From Achromobacter sp. UMC46 (GTDB lineage Bacteria; Pseudomonadota; Gammaproteobacteria; Burkholderiales; Burkholderiaceae_B): a stretch of DNA of 64,000 bases. The stretch is taken from contig NZ_LZZS01000030.1 in assembly GCF_014170335.1 (NCBI RefSeq), positions 110,419 to 174,418 of the forward strand, in the 5' to 3' direction. The first letter of the stretch is position 1; each line of letters starts with the position of its first letter. The translations under genes were made by a program, and so were the position numbers. Below are positions 34,935 through 42,822 of the stretch, in pieces. Below the pieces are notes generated by a model. It ran no database searches, was not told the origin of the DNA, and saw nothing but the letters and a program-made list of their open reading frames with translations.

Positions 34935-35295
34935 GGATTGTATTCACGCAGCCGGTCGCGCACATGTTCAATGGCGCGCATGACATAGCGCTCGATCATA
35001 TTCTTAGACAGGCCCATATGCTCCGCCACCTCGGCTTGCGTCCAGCCTTCGATACGGTTCAGCACGAAGGCCTCGCGGCACTTGGGCGGCAATTCTGCCA
35101 GGACTTTGGCCAGATCGTCCGCCAGGCGAGAGGCGCGCAACGGCGGTCCGGATCGTCCAGGACCAGCTGGTCGGCCTCGCCCAACGCGTCCAGCGGGATG
35201 TGTTCCGCGCGGTCCTGCCGCCGCCAACGGTCGATCAGCCGGTGCGGGGCGAGGAAGGGCGGGACATGGACCAATCGGGCGGCGGATGACGGCAA
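34931..35295 (-). pseudogene. ECF sigma factor gene, 5'-deleted and frameshifted
   Basis: Sense begins in region 2.4 (FLAPHRLIDRWRRQDR), with regions 2.1-2.3 absent although a Fur-box-like promoter lies only 16 bp upstream. At about 35120-35150 sense moves to another frame: LVLDDPDRR in the first, then RLADDLAKVLAELPPKCREAF and a complete region 4 (GWTQAEVAEHMGLSKNMIERYV) in the second. Thus at least one 5' deletion and one single-base shift have occurred. The ATGA overlap with the FecR gene is preserved. Confidence 0.8.
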
Positions 35296-35310
35296 GGCTG
35301 CGAATTTTAC

Positions 35311-35327
35311 AAATAATTCTCATTATC
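35311..35327. promoter_or_regulatory. candidate Fur box upstream of the broken sigma gene
   Basis: On the minus strand GATAATGAGAATTATTT closely follows the classic GATAATGATAATCATTATC Fur pattern. It is the best of the three Fur-like sites here by eye, yet it now controls a sigma pseudogene. It may still drive the intact downstream FecR gene. Confidence 0.7.
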
Positions 35328-35369
35328 GCAACCACACCGTCGCGCGCCCGCCACATCGCGTGGGGTCCG

Positions 35370-35612
35370 CTAATAATCCATGGGGATATGGCTTTGCGCC
35401 GCCCGGATCTCCTGTATGTGGCGTTCGGCCTCTTCTTTCTCGGCGGCGGGCGGCAGGGGCCGCCAGCTCACCATATTGCCGGGTGTCTTCACCGGCATCC
35501 AACCCAGCACGCTGTACAGCGTGATGGCAGTGCGTCCCGTGTCGAACCGTGTTTCGTAATAGCCCTGCCGATCCGGCGCGGTATCGCCGGACGTCCAATC
35601 CAACTGAGACAT
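35370..35612 (-). CDS. hypothetical protein, 80 aa
   Basis: A small protein starting at 35612 after AAGGAG with good spacing. It is rich in aromatic residues (GYYETRF, ITLYSVLGWMPVKTPGNMVSWRPLP), a layout that recalls DUF551-like small domains ending in a W-x-P-L-P motif, but I do not assign it firmly. It lies beside the decayed sigma gene and is divergent from the EIIC-EAL gene. Confidence 0.6.
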   Translation of the reverse strand: MSQLDWTSGDTAPDRQGYYETRFDTGRTAITLYSVLGWMPVKTPGNMVSWRPLPPAAEKEEAERHIQEIRAAQSHIPMDY

Positions 35613-35744
35613 CCATGTCTCCTTATTGAAACTTATTGGCCGGTGCGCCTGCCCCGCGAAACGGGCGAGCAACCGCTTGATCGTATAGCGCCCCATCAAG
35701 CCTGTACTGCCACCTTGCACCTGCTTTGCAATTGTTGACAGAGG

Positions 35745-35761
35745 GGAATCCCTAGGATTCC
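35745..35761. promoter_or_regulatory. GGAATCC-N3-GGATTCC inverted repeat upstream of the EIIC-EAL gene
   Basis: Perfect 7-bp arms around CTA, placed 5 bp after a TTGACA hexamer (35735-35740) and 111 bp upstream of the EIIC-EAL start. It could be an operator overlapping a plus-strand promoter. No regulator gene is adjacent. Confidence 0.4.
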
Positions 35762-35871
35762 TCGGCATATCGATTGCTAAACCGGGAAAACAAGGACTAG
35801 GATGTGGCAAAACATTCTTACAAACACGGGAGCGGAATTATTCGCTTGCTGGGACTCCTGGGCAGACCGCC

Positions 35872-37977
35872 ATGCCGAAATCGACGTCGCTGCGCTACCC
35901 GAAAGACCGGCTGGCCGCGCTAGCGACCGCCAGCTCCTTGCGCGCCATCCGGGAAGGCCTGCTGTGGACCTTGCCCTGCCTGCTGGTCACCGCGCTGTTC
36001 CTGGTCTTGTCCGTCGTCGCCCGCCAGCTGGGCTTGCCTGTCGCCATCGTCGAACTGCTGACCGGGGTCCACGACAAGCTGACCGGCATCATGCCGATCC
36101 TTGTCGGCGCCTCCATCGGCTACATGCTGTCGTTCCGCCATCATGTGCCCCACCTGCCCACCGCGTTCCTGTGCCTGTCGTACGTGGTGATCGCCGAAGG
36201 CCTGATGGCGCCCTACCCCTTGGCGGCCGCCACCCTGGTGCTCTTCATCGCGATCATCTCGCCCTTGCTGACGGTGCCGTTGATGGCGTGGCTGCACCGG
36301 CAGCGCTGGACGTGGCTGGCGCCCGACGGGCTGCTCAGTGAAAACGTCCGCGACACGCTGAACATGGTGGTGCCCGGCCTGCTGACGGCGGGCTTGGTCG
36401 TGCTGGTGCTGTCCGCCGCGCTGAGCATTCCGGGCGTCGCGCAATTCAACATCCCGCTGGACCTGGCTTCGCTGAACAGCCCCTTCACATCGGGCGTACT
36501 GACCGCCGGACTGGACTCCCTGCTGTGGTTCTTCGGTATACACGGGTACCACGCGATGGCGCCCGTCATGAGCGTGATGGACCAAGCCACCCAGCTGAAC
36601 GCCGTCAGCCACGCCGCCGGCTACGAGGGCATGTATGCGTTGAACGGCACCCTGCTTGGCGCCTTCGTCTTCATCGGCGGGTCCGGCGCCACGATGTCGC
36701 TGGTAGTCGCCATCCTGATGTTCTCGCGCAGCGAACCGCTGCGGGTGCTGGCGCTGGCCAGCCTGCCCGTGGCGCTCTTGAACGTGAATGAAATCCTGCT
36801 GTTCGGGCTGCCCCTGATCCTGAACCCGCGCCTGCTTGTCCCGTTCATCCTGGCGCCGGTGGCCAACGTCGTCATCGCGCTGGCCGTGGTGCACCTGGGC
36901 TGGCTGCCTTCCGCCGCGACAGCGCTGCCCCTGACCTCGCCCGTCTTGTTCAACGCCTACATCGCCGCCGGCGACAGCCTGGGCGGGGTGGTGCTGCAGC
37001 TTGCGCTGGTCGGCATCGGCATCTGCCTGTATGCGCCGTTCATCCTGGCGCAGGAACGCAAGCGCCACGAGAGCGCGGCCGTCTACTTCAAATCGATGGA
37101 CACGACCTTTCTCCGGCTGCAGGAGGAATCGCTGCTGTACGGGCAGGACCCCATCGTGAAGACCTACACCGACCGCGCGCGCCGGGTCACCGAAAACGCC
37201 CGTATCCGCGCGATCAGCCAATACGATTTCTATCTGCAATTCCAGCCCCAGGTGTCGCTGCGCAGCGGCTTGTGCACCGGCTGCGAGGCCCTGCTGCGCG
37301 CCACCGGCCCGGAGGGCACGCAACAGGCGCCCGTGGAATTCCTGCGATGGCTTGCAGAGGCCGATCTGATGCGCGAGGTGGACCTATGGGTGGCCAAGCA
37401 GGCGGTGCTGCAATGCCTGCAATGGCGCAAATGCGATTTCATGCTGCCGATGACCATCAACATCACGCCCGGCACGCTGACATCCGAGGTCTATCTTGAG
37501 AAGCTGATCAAAGTGCTGGCGCAAGCCGGCGGACAGATTTCGGTGGAATTGACGGAGGACGCGCTGGTGGAAGACGCCCAGGCGCTGCACACCGCGTTCG
37601 ATCGCCTGCATGCGATCGGCGCCCGGGTGTACATCGACGACTTCGGCACCGGCTATTCCGCCCTGAGCTACCTGCACCAATTCCAGATCGACGCCGTCAA
37701 GATCGACCGCAGCTTCGTCGTCGCGCAAGACTCCGACCGCGGCGCCCTCGTCATGAGCGGGCTGCTGCGCTTCTGCGAGGCATTGAACCTGCAGATCATC
37801 GTGGAGGGAGTGGAAACGGACCAGCAGCTGATGGCGCTGGCATCCCCCGCCGAAATCATCGTGCAGGGGTGGTACTACAGCAAGGCGTTGTCAGGCGAGA
37901 GCCTGATGGACTTCACGCGCCAGCGACAGGCGGCCCCGCCCATGCCGGCGCAGCCCTGCCCTTCGACGCCTACTTGA
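35872..37977 (+). CDS. PTS EIIC-like membrane domain fused to EAL c-di-GMP phosphodiesterase
   Basis: A 701-residue fusion. Residues about 25-395 form a multi-spanning PTS EIIC domain of the lactose/cellobiose type, with the signature WFFGIHGYHAMAPVM and a conserved NEILLFGLPLILNP loop. A short linker (about 396-440) leads to a complete EAL domain: FQPQVSLRSG, CEALLRA, MTINITP, VELTEDA, DDFGTGYSAL, VKIDRSF, EGVET and VQGWYYSKAL. All motifs used for metal binding and catalysis are present, so c-di-GMP hydrolysis is expected. No EIIA or EIIB gene is adjacent. The EIIC part is probably a sugar or membrane-state sensor rather than a transporter; that is inference. Confidence 0.88.
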   Translation: MPKSTSLRYPKDRLAALATASSLRAIREGLLWTLPCLLVTALFLVLSVVARQLGLPVAIVELLTGVHDKLTGIMPILVGASIGYMLSFRHHVPHLPTAFLCLSYVVIAEGLMAPYPLAAATLVLFIAIISPLLTVPLMAWLHRQRWTWLAPDGLLSENVRDTLNMVVPGLLTAGLVVLVLSAALSIPGVAQFNIPLDLASLNSPFTSGVLTAGLDSLLWFFGIHGYHAMAPVMSVMDQATQLNAVSHAAGYEGMYALNGTLLGAFVFIGGSGATMSLVVAILMFSRSEPLRVLALASLPVALLNVNEILLFGLPLILNPRLLVPFILAPVANVVIALAVVHLGWLPSAATALPLTSPVLFNAYIAAGDSLGGVVLQLALVGIGICLYAPFILAQERKRHESAAVYFKSMDTTFLRLQEESLLYGQDPIVKTYTDRARRVTENARIRAISQYDFYLQFQPQVSLRSGLCTGCEALLRATGPEGTQQAPVEFLRWLAEADLMREVDLWVAKQAVLQCLQWRKCDFMLPMTINITPGTLTSEVYLEKLIKVLAQAGGQISVELTEDALVEDAQALHTAFDRLHAIGARVYIDDFGTGYSALSYLHQFQIDAVKIDRSFVVAQDSDRGALVMSGLLRFCEALNLQIIVEGVETDQQLMALASPAEIIVQGWYYSKALSGESLMDFTRQRQAAPPMPAQPCPSTPT

Positions 37978-38872
37978 TGCCGATGAACGGCAACGCGGCG
38001 CCCGGCACCTGCGTGGACGGCAGCACGCCATCCCACTTCTCGACCGCGTTCAGGCTCACCAGGTTGGTGTTGGCGGCCAGCGCCTCGGCCTTGGCGCGGA
38101 TCGACGCCGCTTCGGCGTCGCCGCGCATGCGGATACCATCGGCTTCGGCGGTGAACTGCTGACGGCGCGCATCGGCTTCGGCCTTGGCCTTGACCACCTG
38201 GATCTCGGCGTTGATCATCGCCGTTTCCTTCTGCTGGCGCGTCGTTTCGATCTGCACCTGGGCCAGCATGCGCTGCTCGATGGAATGTTCATAGGCTTGC
38301 GAGAAGCCCACTTCTTCGATCTGCACGCCCACCACCTGCACCGGCGCGCCTTCCATCGTCTTCAACACGGCGTTGTTCACGTCCAGGCCCAGCTTCTGGC
38401 GTTCCTGGATGGCGCGCACGGCGGTGTATTGGCCGAACACGTTCTTCACGGCGTCCGGCGTCTTGCGTTCCAGCACGCGCATCTGCAGATTGCCGATGGT
38501 GCCGTATTCGGAGTACAGCTCGGCCACGTGCTCGGGCGGCACGCGGTACGTGACCGACACGCGCAGGTGCGCCGGCTGCTGGTCGTAGCTGTAGGCCTCC
38601 AGCTTCTCGAACACGAACGTGTGGTCGCGCACCGACACCGTCATCACGTTGTCGATGAACGGCGTCTTGAAATCCAGGCCCGGCTCGGACACGCGCACCA
38701 GCTTGCCGTTGCGCAGCACGACGCCGCGTTCGCCCTGGTCCACCTGGAACCACGAACCGAACGCCAGGAACAGGATCAGCAAGAACAGAATGCCTGCGCC
38801 AAGGGCGAGCTTGATGCTGCGCGGCTTGACCGCGCCGATCGTCTTGACCATCTGGATATCTGTCGGCTTCAC
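37970..38872 (-). CDS. SPFH/band-7 (prohibitin-family) membrane protein
   Basis: The protein has 300 residues from a GTG at 38872. One N-terminal membrane helix (LALGAGILFLLILFLAFGSWF, about 23-43) precedes the SPFH domain (VDQGERGVVLRNGKLVRVSEPGL...), with LRVSVTYRVPPEHVAELY. A long coiled-coil region rich in Ala/Glu/Arg (MINAEIQVVKAKAEADARRQ) follows. Family members form ring-like cages in the inner membrane that regulate FtsH or membrane domains. No hflX/hflK partner is adjacent. The start overlaps the stop of a 38-residue membrane protein gene. Confidence 0.88.
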   Translation of the reverse strand: MKPTDIQMVKTIGAVKPRSIKLALGAGILFLLILFLAFGSWFQVDQGERGVVLRNGKLVRVSEPGLDFKTPFIDNVMTVSVRDHTFVFEKLEAYSYDQQPAHLRVSVTYRVPPEHVAELYSEYGTIGNLQMRVLERKTPDAVKNVFGQYTAVRAIQERQKLGLDVNNAVLKTMEGAPVQVVGVQIEEVGFSQAYEHSIEQRMLAQVQIETTRQQKETAMINAEIQVVKAKAEADARRQQFTAEADGIRMRGDAEAASIRAKAEALAANTNLVSLNAVEKWDGVLPSTQVPGAALPFIGIK

Positions 38873-38985
38873 TTGGAGTCCCTATCTGTTTTTGAACGTT
38901 TACGGTCCGAGAGCACGGCCGCGATGCCGCGGGCCAGCAAGTAGGCGACTACTGCGGCACCAACCAAGATCAGGAAATACCTCAT
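38869..38985 (-). CDS. 38-aa single-span membrane microprotein coupled to the SPFH gene
   Basis: A short gene starting MRYFLILVGAAVVAYLLARG and ending in a basic tail (SDRKRSKTDRDSK). One transmembrane helix (about 3-24) and a positive C terminus predict an inner-membrane protein with its tail in the cytoplasm. Its TGA overlaps the GTG of the SPFH gene (GTGA at 38869-38872), a standard coupling arrangement, which is the main reason to believe it is translated. Upstream the frame is open but does not look like coding sequence. Confidence 0.6.
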   Translation of the reverse strand: MRYFLILVGAAVVAYLLARGIAAVLSDRKRSKTDRDSK

Positions 38986-39177
38986 CGAGCGTCCCCCCCC
39001 GGGAAAGAAGCATCGGATTCTATCCCGAGGCGGGGACGGATGGTCCCCCGCAACGGGCACGAGTGTTGCCAGACTTTGCAGAACGTTGCCGAGCATACCG
39101 CCACTGCCGGATTTGACCGTTCATCCGCATGAAAAGCGGCCCGGAAAGTGCCAGGCGGCAGCGTGGACGCCCGACGC

Positions 39178-39825
39178 TTAAGGCTGGATCTTCACGCCGT
39201 AATGCTGCAATCCCAGCCGCGCCAGTTGATCGGGATAGTCCCAGAACGCGTGGTCCAGCGTCTCCATCTCTTCTTGCTCCGCCTCGGTCATGGCGCCGTA
39301 GATGTCGTTCAGTTCAACCACTTCAGGCGATGCCTCGAAGCGGTCGATCAGCCCGCGCATGCGCGACAGCACGGCCAGCATGTGCGTAGCGCCCGCCTTG
39401 CGCAGGGCCTGCAAGGCCAACTGGCAGGTCGGGTCGCCCCAATTGCACAGGAACTGCATGAAGCCGCCATTGTTGATGTCGGCCTCCATGCGCCATAGCG
39501 CCACCAGTTCCTGGTCGGCCAGCGGCAGGCGGTCCAGCTGCCATTCGGCTGCGGCCAGCGCCGCCATCGCCTGTTCGTAGCGCTGGTCCCACAGCAAGTC
39601 CAGCACATTCAGCATGCCTTCGGCCGACGGCGCAAGCAGCGCGGGCCAGACCACGCCAAAGCCGTCATCCACCAACTGCCACTGCCCGCGCTGCGCGGGC
39701 GTCGCGTTCTCCAGCCGGATATGGCGCTTGATCGGCTCGGACAGCGTGTGGCCACTGGCCAGCGTCAACAGCAGATGCGTGTCGGTCAACGCGATGGATT
39801 GGATGCGGTAAGGAGTCAGTGACAT
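39178..39825 (-). CDS. DUF2442-like / DUF4375-like two-domain protein
   Basis: The protein has 215 residues from the Met at 39825. Residues about 1-65 (IQSIALTDTHLLLTLASGHT, LENATPAQRGQWQLVDDGFG, VVWPAL) fit a DUF2442-like domain. Residues about 90-210 (LVALWRMEADINNGGFMQFL, KAGATHMLAVLSRMRGLIDR) fit the DUF4375/DMP19-like helical domain with its NNGGF signature. Neither domain has an established biochemical role; DUF2442 occurs in some toxin-antitoxin-like pairs and DUF4375 in immunity-like contexts. No partner gene is visible here. Confidence 0.72.
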   Translation of the reverse strand: MSLTPYRIQSIALTDTHLLLTLASGHTLSEPIKRHIRLENATPAQRGQWQLVDDGFGVVWPALLAPSAEGMLNVLDLLWDQRYEQAMAALAAAEWQLDRLPLADQELVALWRMEADINNGGFMQFLCNWGDPTCQLALQALRKAGATHMLAVLSRMRGLIDRFEASPEVVELNDIYGAMTEAEQEEMETLDHAFWDYPDQLARLGLQHYGVKIQP

Positions 39826-40036
39826 GTCAAAGGCGGCGGGTGAATGGCGGCGGATCAATGGCGGAAAACCGGGACCGCGCAACCTTACCGGGCCAACGCA
39901 TCCCTGTCGAGCCGCCGCCGCGTAGGCCGTGCTCGCAACAGGCCGCACACTGTTACGTCCGCAAGCCAAGGCCATCTGCTACCGTAGTCCTGCCTGCTCC
40001 GCGCCACTGGCCCGGCTTCCACGACAGAGACCGACC

Positions 40037-41101
40037 ATGCCACGTCCTTCCGAGTCCACCCCCTTGATCGGCGTGATTCCGCCCTATGTGCTGGACCGTC
40101 TGGCGCAGCATGCCGACGCCCGCGTCAGCATGCCCGCCGTCAAGACGCTGATCATCGACCAGCAACAACGCGGCCTGCGCGAAATGGCCGGACAGCCGCC
40201 GCGCGCCACGCTGGCCCCGGCGCGCCACCCCGCGCGCCCCGGCACGCCGCAACGGGCAGTGCACGACGCCGACAACACCACGACCCTGCCAGGCACGCTG
40301 GCGCGCGCCGAAGGCCGGCCAGCCAGCGGCGATGCCGCGGTGGACGAAGCCTATGCGCATCTGGGCGCCACATACAAGCTGTTCTGGGACATCTACAAGC
40401 GCCACTCCATCGACGGCCACGGCCTGCCGCTGGTCGGCACCGTGCACTACGGCGAAGACTATGACAACGCCTTCTGGAACGGCGCGCAGATGGTGTTCGG
40501 CGACGGCGACGGCGAAGTCTTCAACCGCTTCACGATCGCGGTGGACATCATCGGCCATGAACTGACCCATGGCGTCATCGATACTGAAGCCGGCCTGCTC
40601 TACCAGGGCCAGTCCGGCGCGCTGAACGAGTCCCTGTGCGACGTCTTCGGCGCGCTGGTCAAGCAATACGCGCTGGGCCAGACGGCCCGGCAGGCGGACT
40701 GGCTGGTGGGCGCAGGCCTGTTCACCGAAAAGGTCAGCGCCCGCGCACTGCGCTCCATGGCGGAACCCGGCAGCGCCTATGACGACCCGCTGCTGGGCAA
40801 GGATCCCCAGCCCGCGCACATGCGCGACTACGCCGATACCCCACGCGACAACGGCGGGGTGCACATCAATTCCGGCATCCCCAACCGCGCCTTCTTCCTG
40901 GCCGCCACCACGCTGGACGGCCCGGCGTGGAAAGGCGCGGGCCAGGTCTGGTACGACACATTGTGCGACAAGCGCCTGCGCCACGATGCCGACTTCAAGG
41001 CCTTTGCCGCGCTGACGCTGACGGTTGCCGCCGAACGCTCGGGCGCGGCCGTGCAGAAGGCCATCGCGCAGGCCTGGGCCGCCGTGGGAGTCCTGTCATG
41101 A
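40037..41101 (+). CDS. M4-family metallopeptidase, protealysin type
   Basis: A 354-residue thermolysin-family zinc protease without a signal peptide. A short protealysin-type propeptide starts with the family PPYVLDRLA motif (residues about 15-23). The zinc site is HELTH (His174, His178) with the third ligand Glu198 (LNESLCDVFG), and the substrate-site His region is DNGGVHINSGIPNRAF. Protealysin-like enzymes are made without secretion signals and mature by cleaving the short propeptide. It overlaps by 4 bp with a gene for an emfourin-type inhibitor, a known operon type. Confidence 0.92.
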   Translation: MPRPSESTPLIGVIPPYVLDRLAQHADARVSMPAVKTLIIDQQQRGLREMAGQPPRATLAPARHPARPGTPQRAVHDADNTTTLPGTLARAEGRPASGDAAVDEAYAHLGATYKLFWDIYKRHSIDGHGLPLVGTVHYGEDYDNAFWNGAQMVFGDGDGEVFNRFTIAVDIIGHELTHGVIDTEAGLLYQGQSGALNESLCDVFGALVKQYALGQTARQADWLVGAGLFTEKVSARALRSMAEPGSAYDDPLLGKDPQPAHMRDYADTPRDNGGVHINSGIPNRAFFLAATTLDGPAWKGAGQVWYDTLCDKRLRHDADFKAFAALTLTVAAERSGAAVQKAIAQAWAAVGVLS

Positions 41102-41418
41102 TCGAGCTGCCTCCGCTGGACCTTGTGCTGCTGGTGCGGCTAAGCCGCGAAGGCGGCCTGGCCTACTTGCCCGGCCTGTCGCAACCCCGCAGCATCAACC
41201 TGTCGACCTGCCCGCCCGGCGTGCGCCAGGACGTCTGCGACGCGCTGGAACGCGCCGCGCCGATGGCCGTGCCCGAATGCGCGCAAACGGGCGGCGACCA
41301 GCGCTACTTCCACATCGAAATGGTGATGGACCGGGACGACCAGACGGCCGTCAGTTTCGACGTGCCGGAAGCCGATGCGCCCGACACGCTGGTGCGCCTG
41401 TGGAAAGCCCACGCCTGA
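41098..41418 (+). CDS. emfourin-type inhibitor of the protealysin-like protease
   Basis: A 106-residue protein that starts at an ATGA overlap with the protease stop. It has the layout of emfourin: an N-terminal strand pair (LVLLVRLSREGGLAYLPGLS), DALERAAP, and a C-terminal YFHIEMVMD strand. Emfourin is a slow-tight-binding protein inhibitor first described with Serratia protealysin and is typically encoded next to it. Tight coupling would keep inhibitor and enzyme in balance inside the cell. The assignment rests on context plus moderate sequence resemblance. Confidence 0.78.
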   Translation: MIELPPLDLVLLVRLSREGGLAYLPGLSQPRSINLSTCPPGVRQDVCDALERAAPMAVPECAQTGGDQRYFHIEMVMDRDDQTAVSFDVPEADAPDTLVRLWKAHA

Positions 41419-41443
41419 CCGGCGCGACGCCCCGGGGCCACAG

Positions 41444-42676
41444 TCATTGCGCCGCCGGCGCGGCGCGCGCCGCATGCTCGCGGAATCCGCCTATCTGCAT
41501 CGCGCGGCCGGCATACAGGCCAATGACCGCCATCGCCACGCATAGCGCGGCGCAGGCGCCCAGCGCCACGCTCCAGCTGCCCAGGCGGTCATGCAGCGCC
41601 CCCACCACGGCCGGGCCGGTCGCCGCGAACAGATAGCCCACGCACTGCGCCATGCCGGACAACGCCGCGGCCTGCTGCGCATGGCTGGCCCGCAAGCCTA
41701 CGAATGCCAGGCCAAGGATGATGCCGCCGCCCGTGCCCAGGCCCAGCAGTACGATCCAGAGCGTGGCCCAGGCCGGGGCCGCGATCAACCCGGCCAGGGC
41801 GACGAACGACGCCGCCGCCGAGCAGAACGCCGCGCCGCGCTGGTCCTTCAACCGTCGCACCACCGGCGCCAGGAACAAGGCGGGCCCGGCCGACATCAGT
41901 TGCAGCAGCCCGTGCAGCGAGCCGGCGCGCTGCGCCGAATAGCCCGCATCTTGCAAGATGGCGGGCAGCCAGCTGACGGCGACGTAGAACACGAAGGAAT
42001 TGATACCCAGGTAAAGCGTCACCTGCCAGGCCAGCGGCGAACGCCACAGTCGGCCGCCATGCGGCGCATGCGCGGTCGTCGCGGCCGGCGCGGTGTGATT
42101 GGCCAGCTGCGGCAGCCAAAGCAGCACGCTGACAGCGGGCAGCGCCAACAGGCAAAGCGTTGAAAAGCGCCAACCGCCCGCCGACAATCCGGCCAGCGGG
42201 ATCGCGATGGCCGAGGCCACGCCGGCGGCGATGCTCATCGTCAGCACGTAGGCGGATGTCAGGCCCGCCACCCGCTGCGGAAAATCGCGCTTGACCAGGC
42301 TGGGCAGCAGCACGTTGCCGATCGCGATGCCCGAGCCGATGATCGCCGTGCCCGCATACAGCCCCCAAGCCGCGCCCTGCGTGCGCGCGACGATGCCGAA
42401 CGCGATCAGCAGCAGCGCGCCGAACAGCGTGCGCTCCAGCCCGAAGCGGCGTGCCAGCCCCGCCGCGAACAGCGACACCACCGCGAACGCCAGCAACGGC
42501 AAGGTGATCAGCATGCCGGCGGCGGTCGACGACAAGCCCAGTTGTTCGCGGATCATGCCGATCAGCGGCGCCACGCCGGTCACGGGCGCACGCAAGGCCA
42601 TGGCGATGCAAAGCATGCCCGCGATCAGCAACATCGGGCGGCTGTCGGGGCGGGAGCGGGAAGGAAGGTAAGTCAT
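41444..42676 (-). CDS. MFS transporter, CynX/NimT family
   Basis: The protein has 410 residues from the Met at 42676 and twelve hydrophobic segments. Family features include LRAPVTGVAPLIGMIREQLG near the first loop, LLPSLVKRDFPQRVAGLTSA in the central part and GVGT-like glycine-rich loops. NimT/CynX members export 2-nitroimidazole or take up cyanate. It is divergent from an AraC gene that resembles NimR, the E. coli regulator of nimT, which supports the efflux reading. Confidence 0.85.
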   Translation of the reverse strand: MTYLPSRSRPDSRPMLLIAGMLCIAMALRAPVTGVAPLIGMIREQLGLSSTAAGMLITLPLLAFAVVSLFAAGLARRFGLERTLFGALLLIAFGIVARTQGAAWGLYAGTAIIGSGIAIGNVLLPSLVKRDFPQRVAGLTSAYVLTMSIAAGVASAIAIPLAGLSAGGWRFSTLCLLALPAVSVLLWLPQLANHTAPAATTAHAPHGGRLWRSPLAWQVTLYLGINSFVFYVAVSWLPAILQDAGYSAQRAGSLHGLLQLMSAGPALFLAPVVRRLKDQRGAAFCSAAASFVALAGLIAAPAWATLWIVLLGLGTGGGIILGLAFVGLRASHAQQAAALSGMAQCVGYLFAATGPAVVGALHDRLGSWSVALGACAALCVAMAVIGLYAGRAMQIGGFREHAARAAPAAQ

Positions 42677-42822
42677 GGCGGCAATCGGTGGAATCCAAAG
42701 CAAACGCGGAAAAAACCGCATTTCAGAGGCCATAGCTTACGCACGGAGCGCTTTACCGAATTTCGAGACAATGACAAACTATCCTTAAAATCTGCCAACC
42801 CGCCCCGCTCGGCGTCACCGCC

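Noticed and set aside
22210..35330. Siderophore biosynthesis genes near the receptors
   Set aside because: No NRPS, IucA/C-like or esterase genes are present; the region is for uptake and signalling only.
35920..37323. Very long minus-strand frame opposite the EIIC-EAL gene
   Set aside because: Composition (Gln, His, Asp, Gly) is that of antisense to hydrophobic helices; no independent coding sign.
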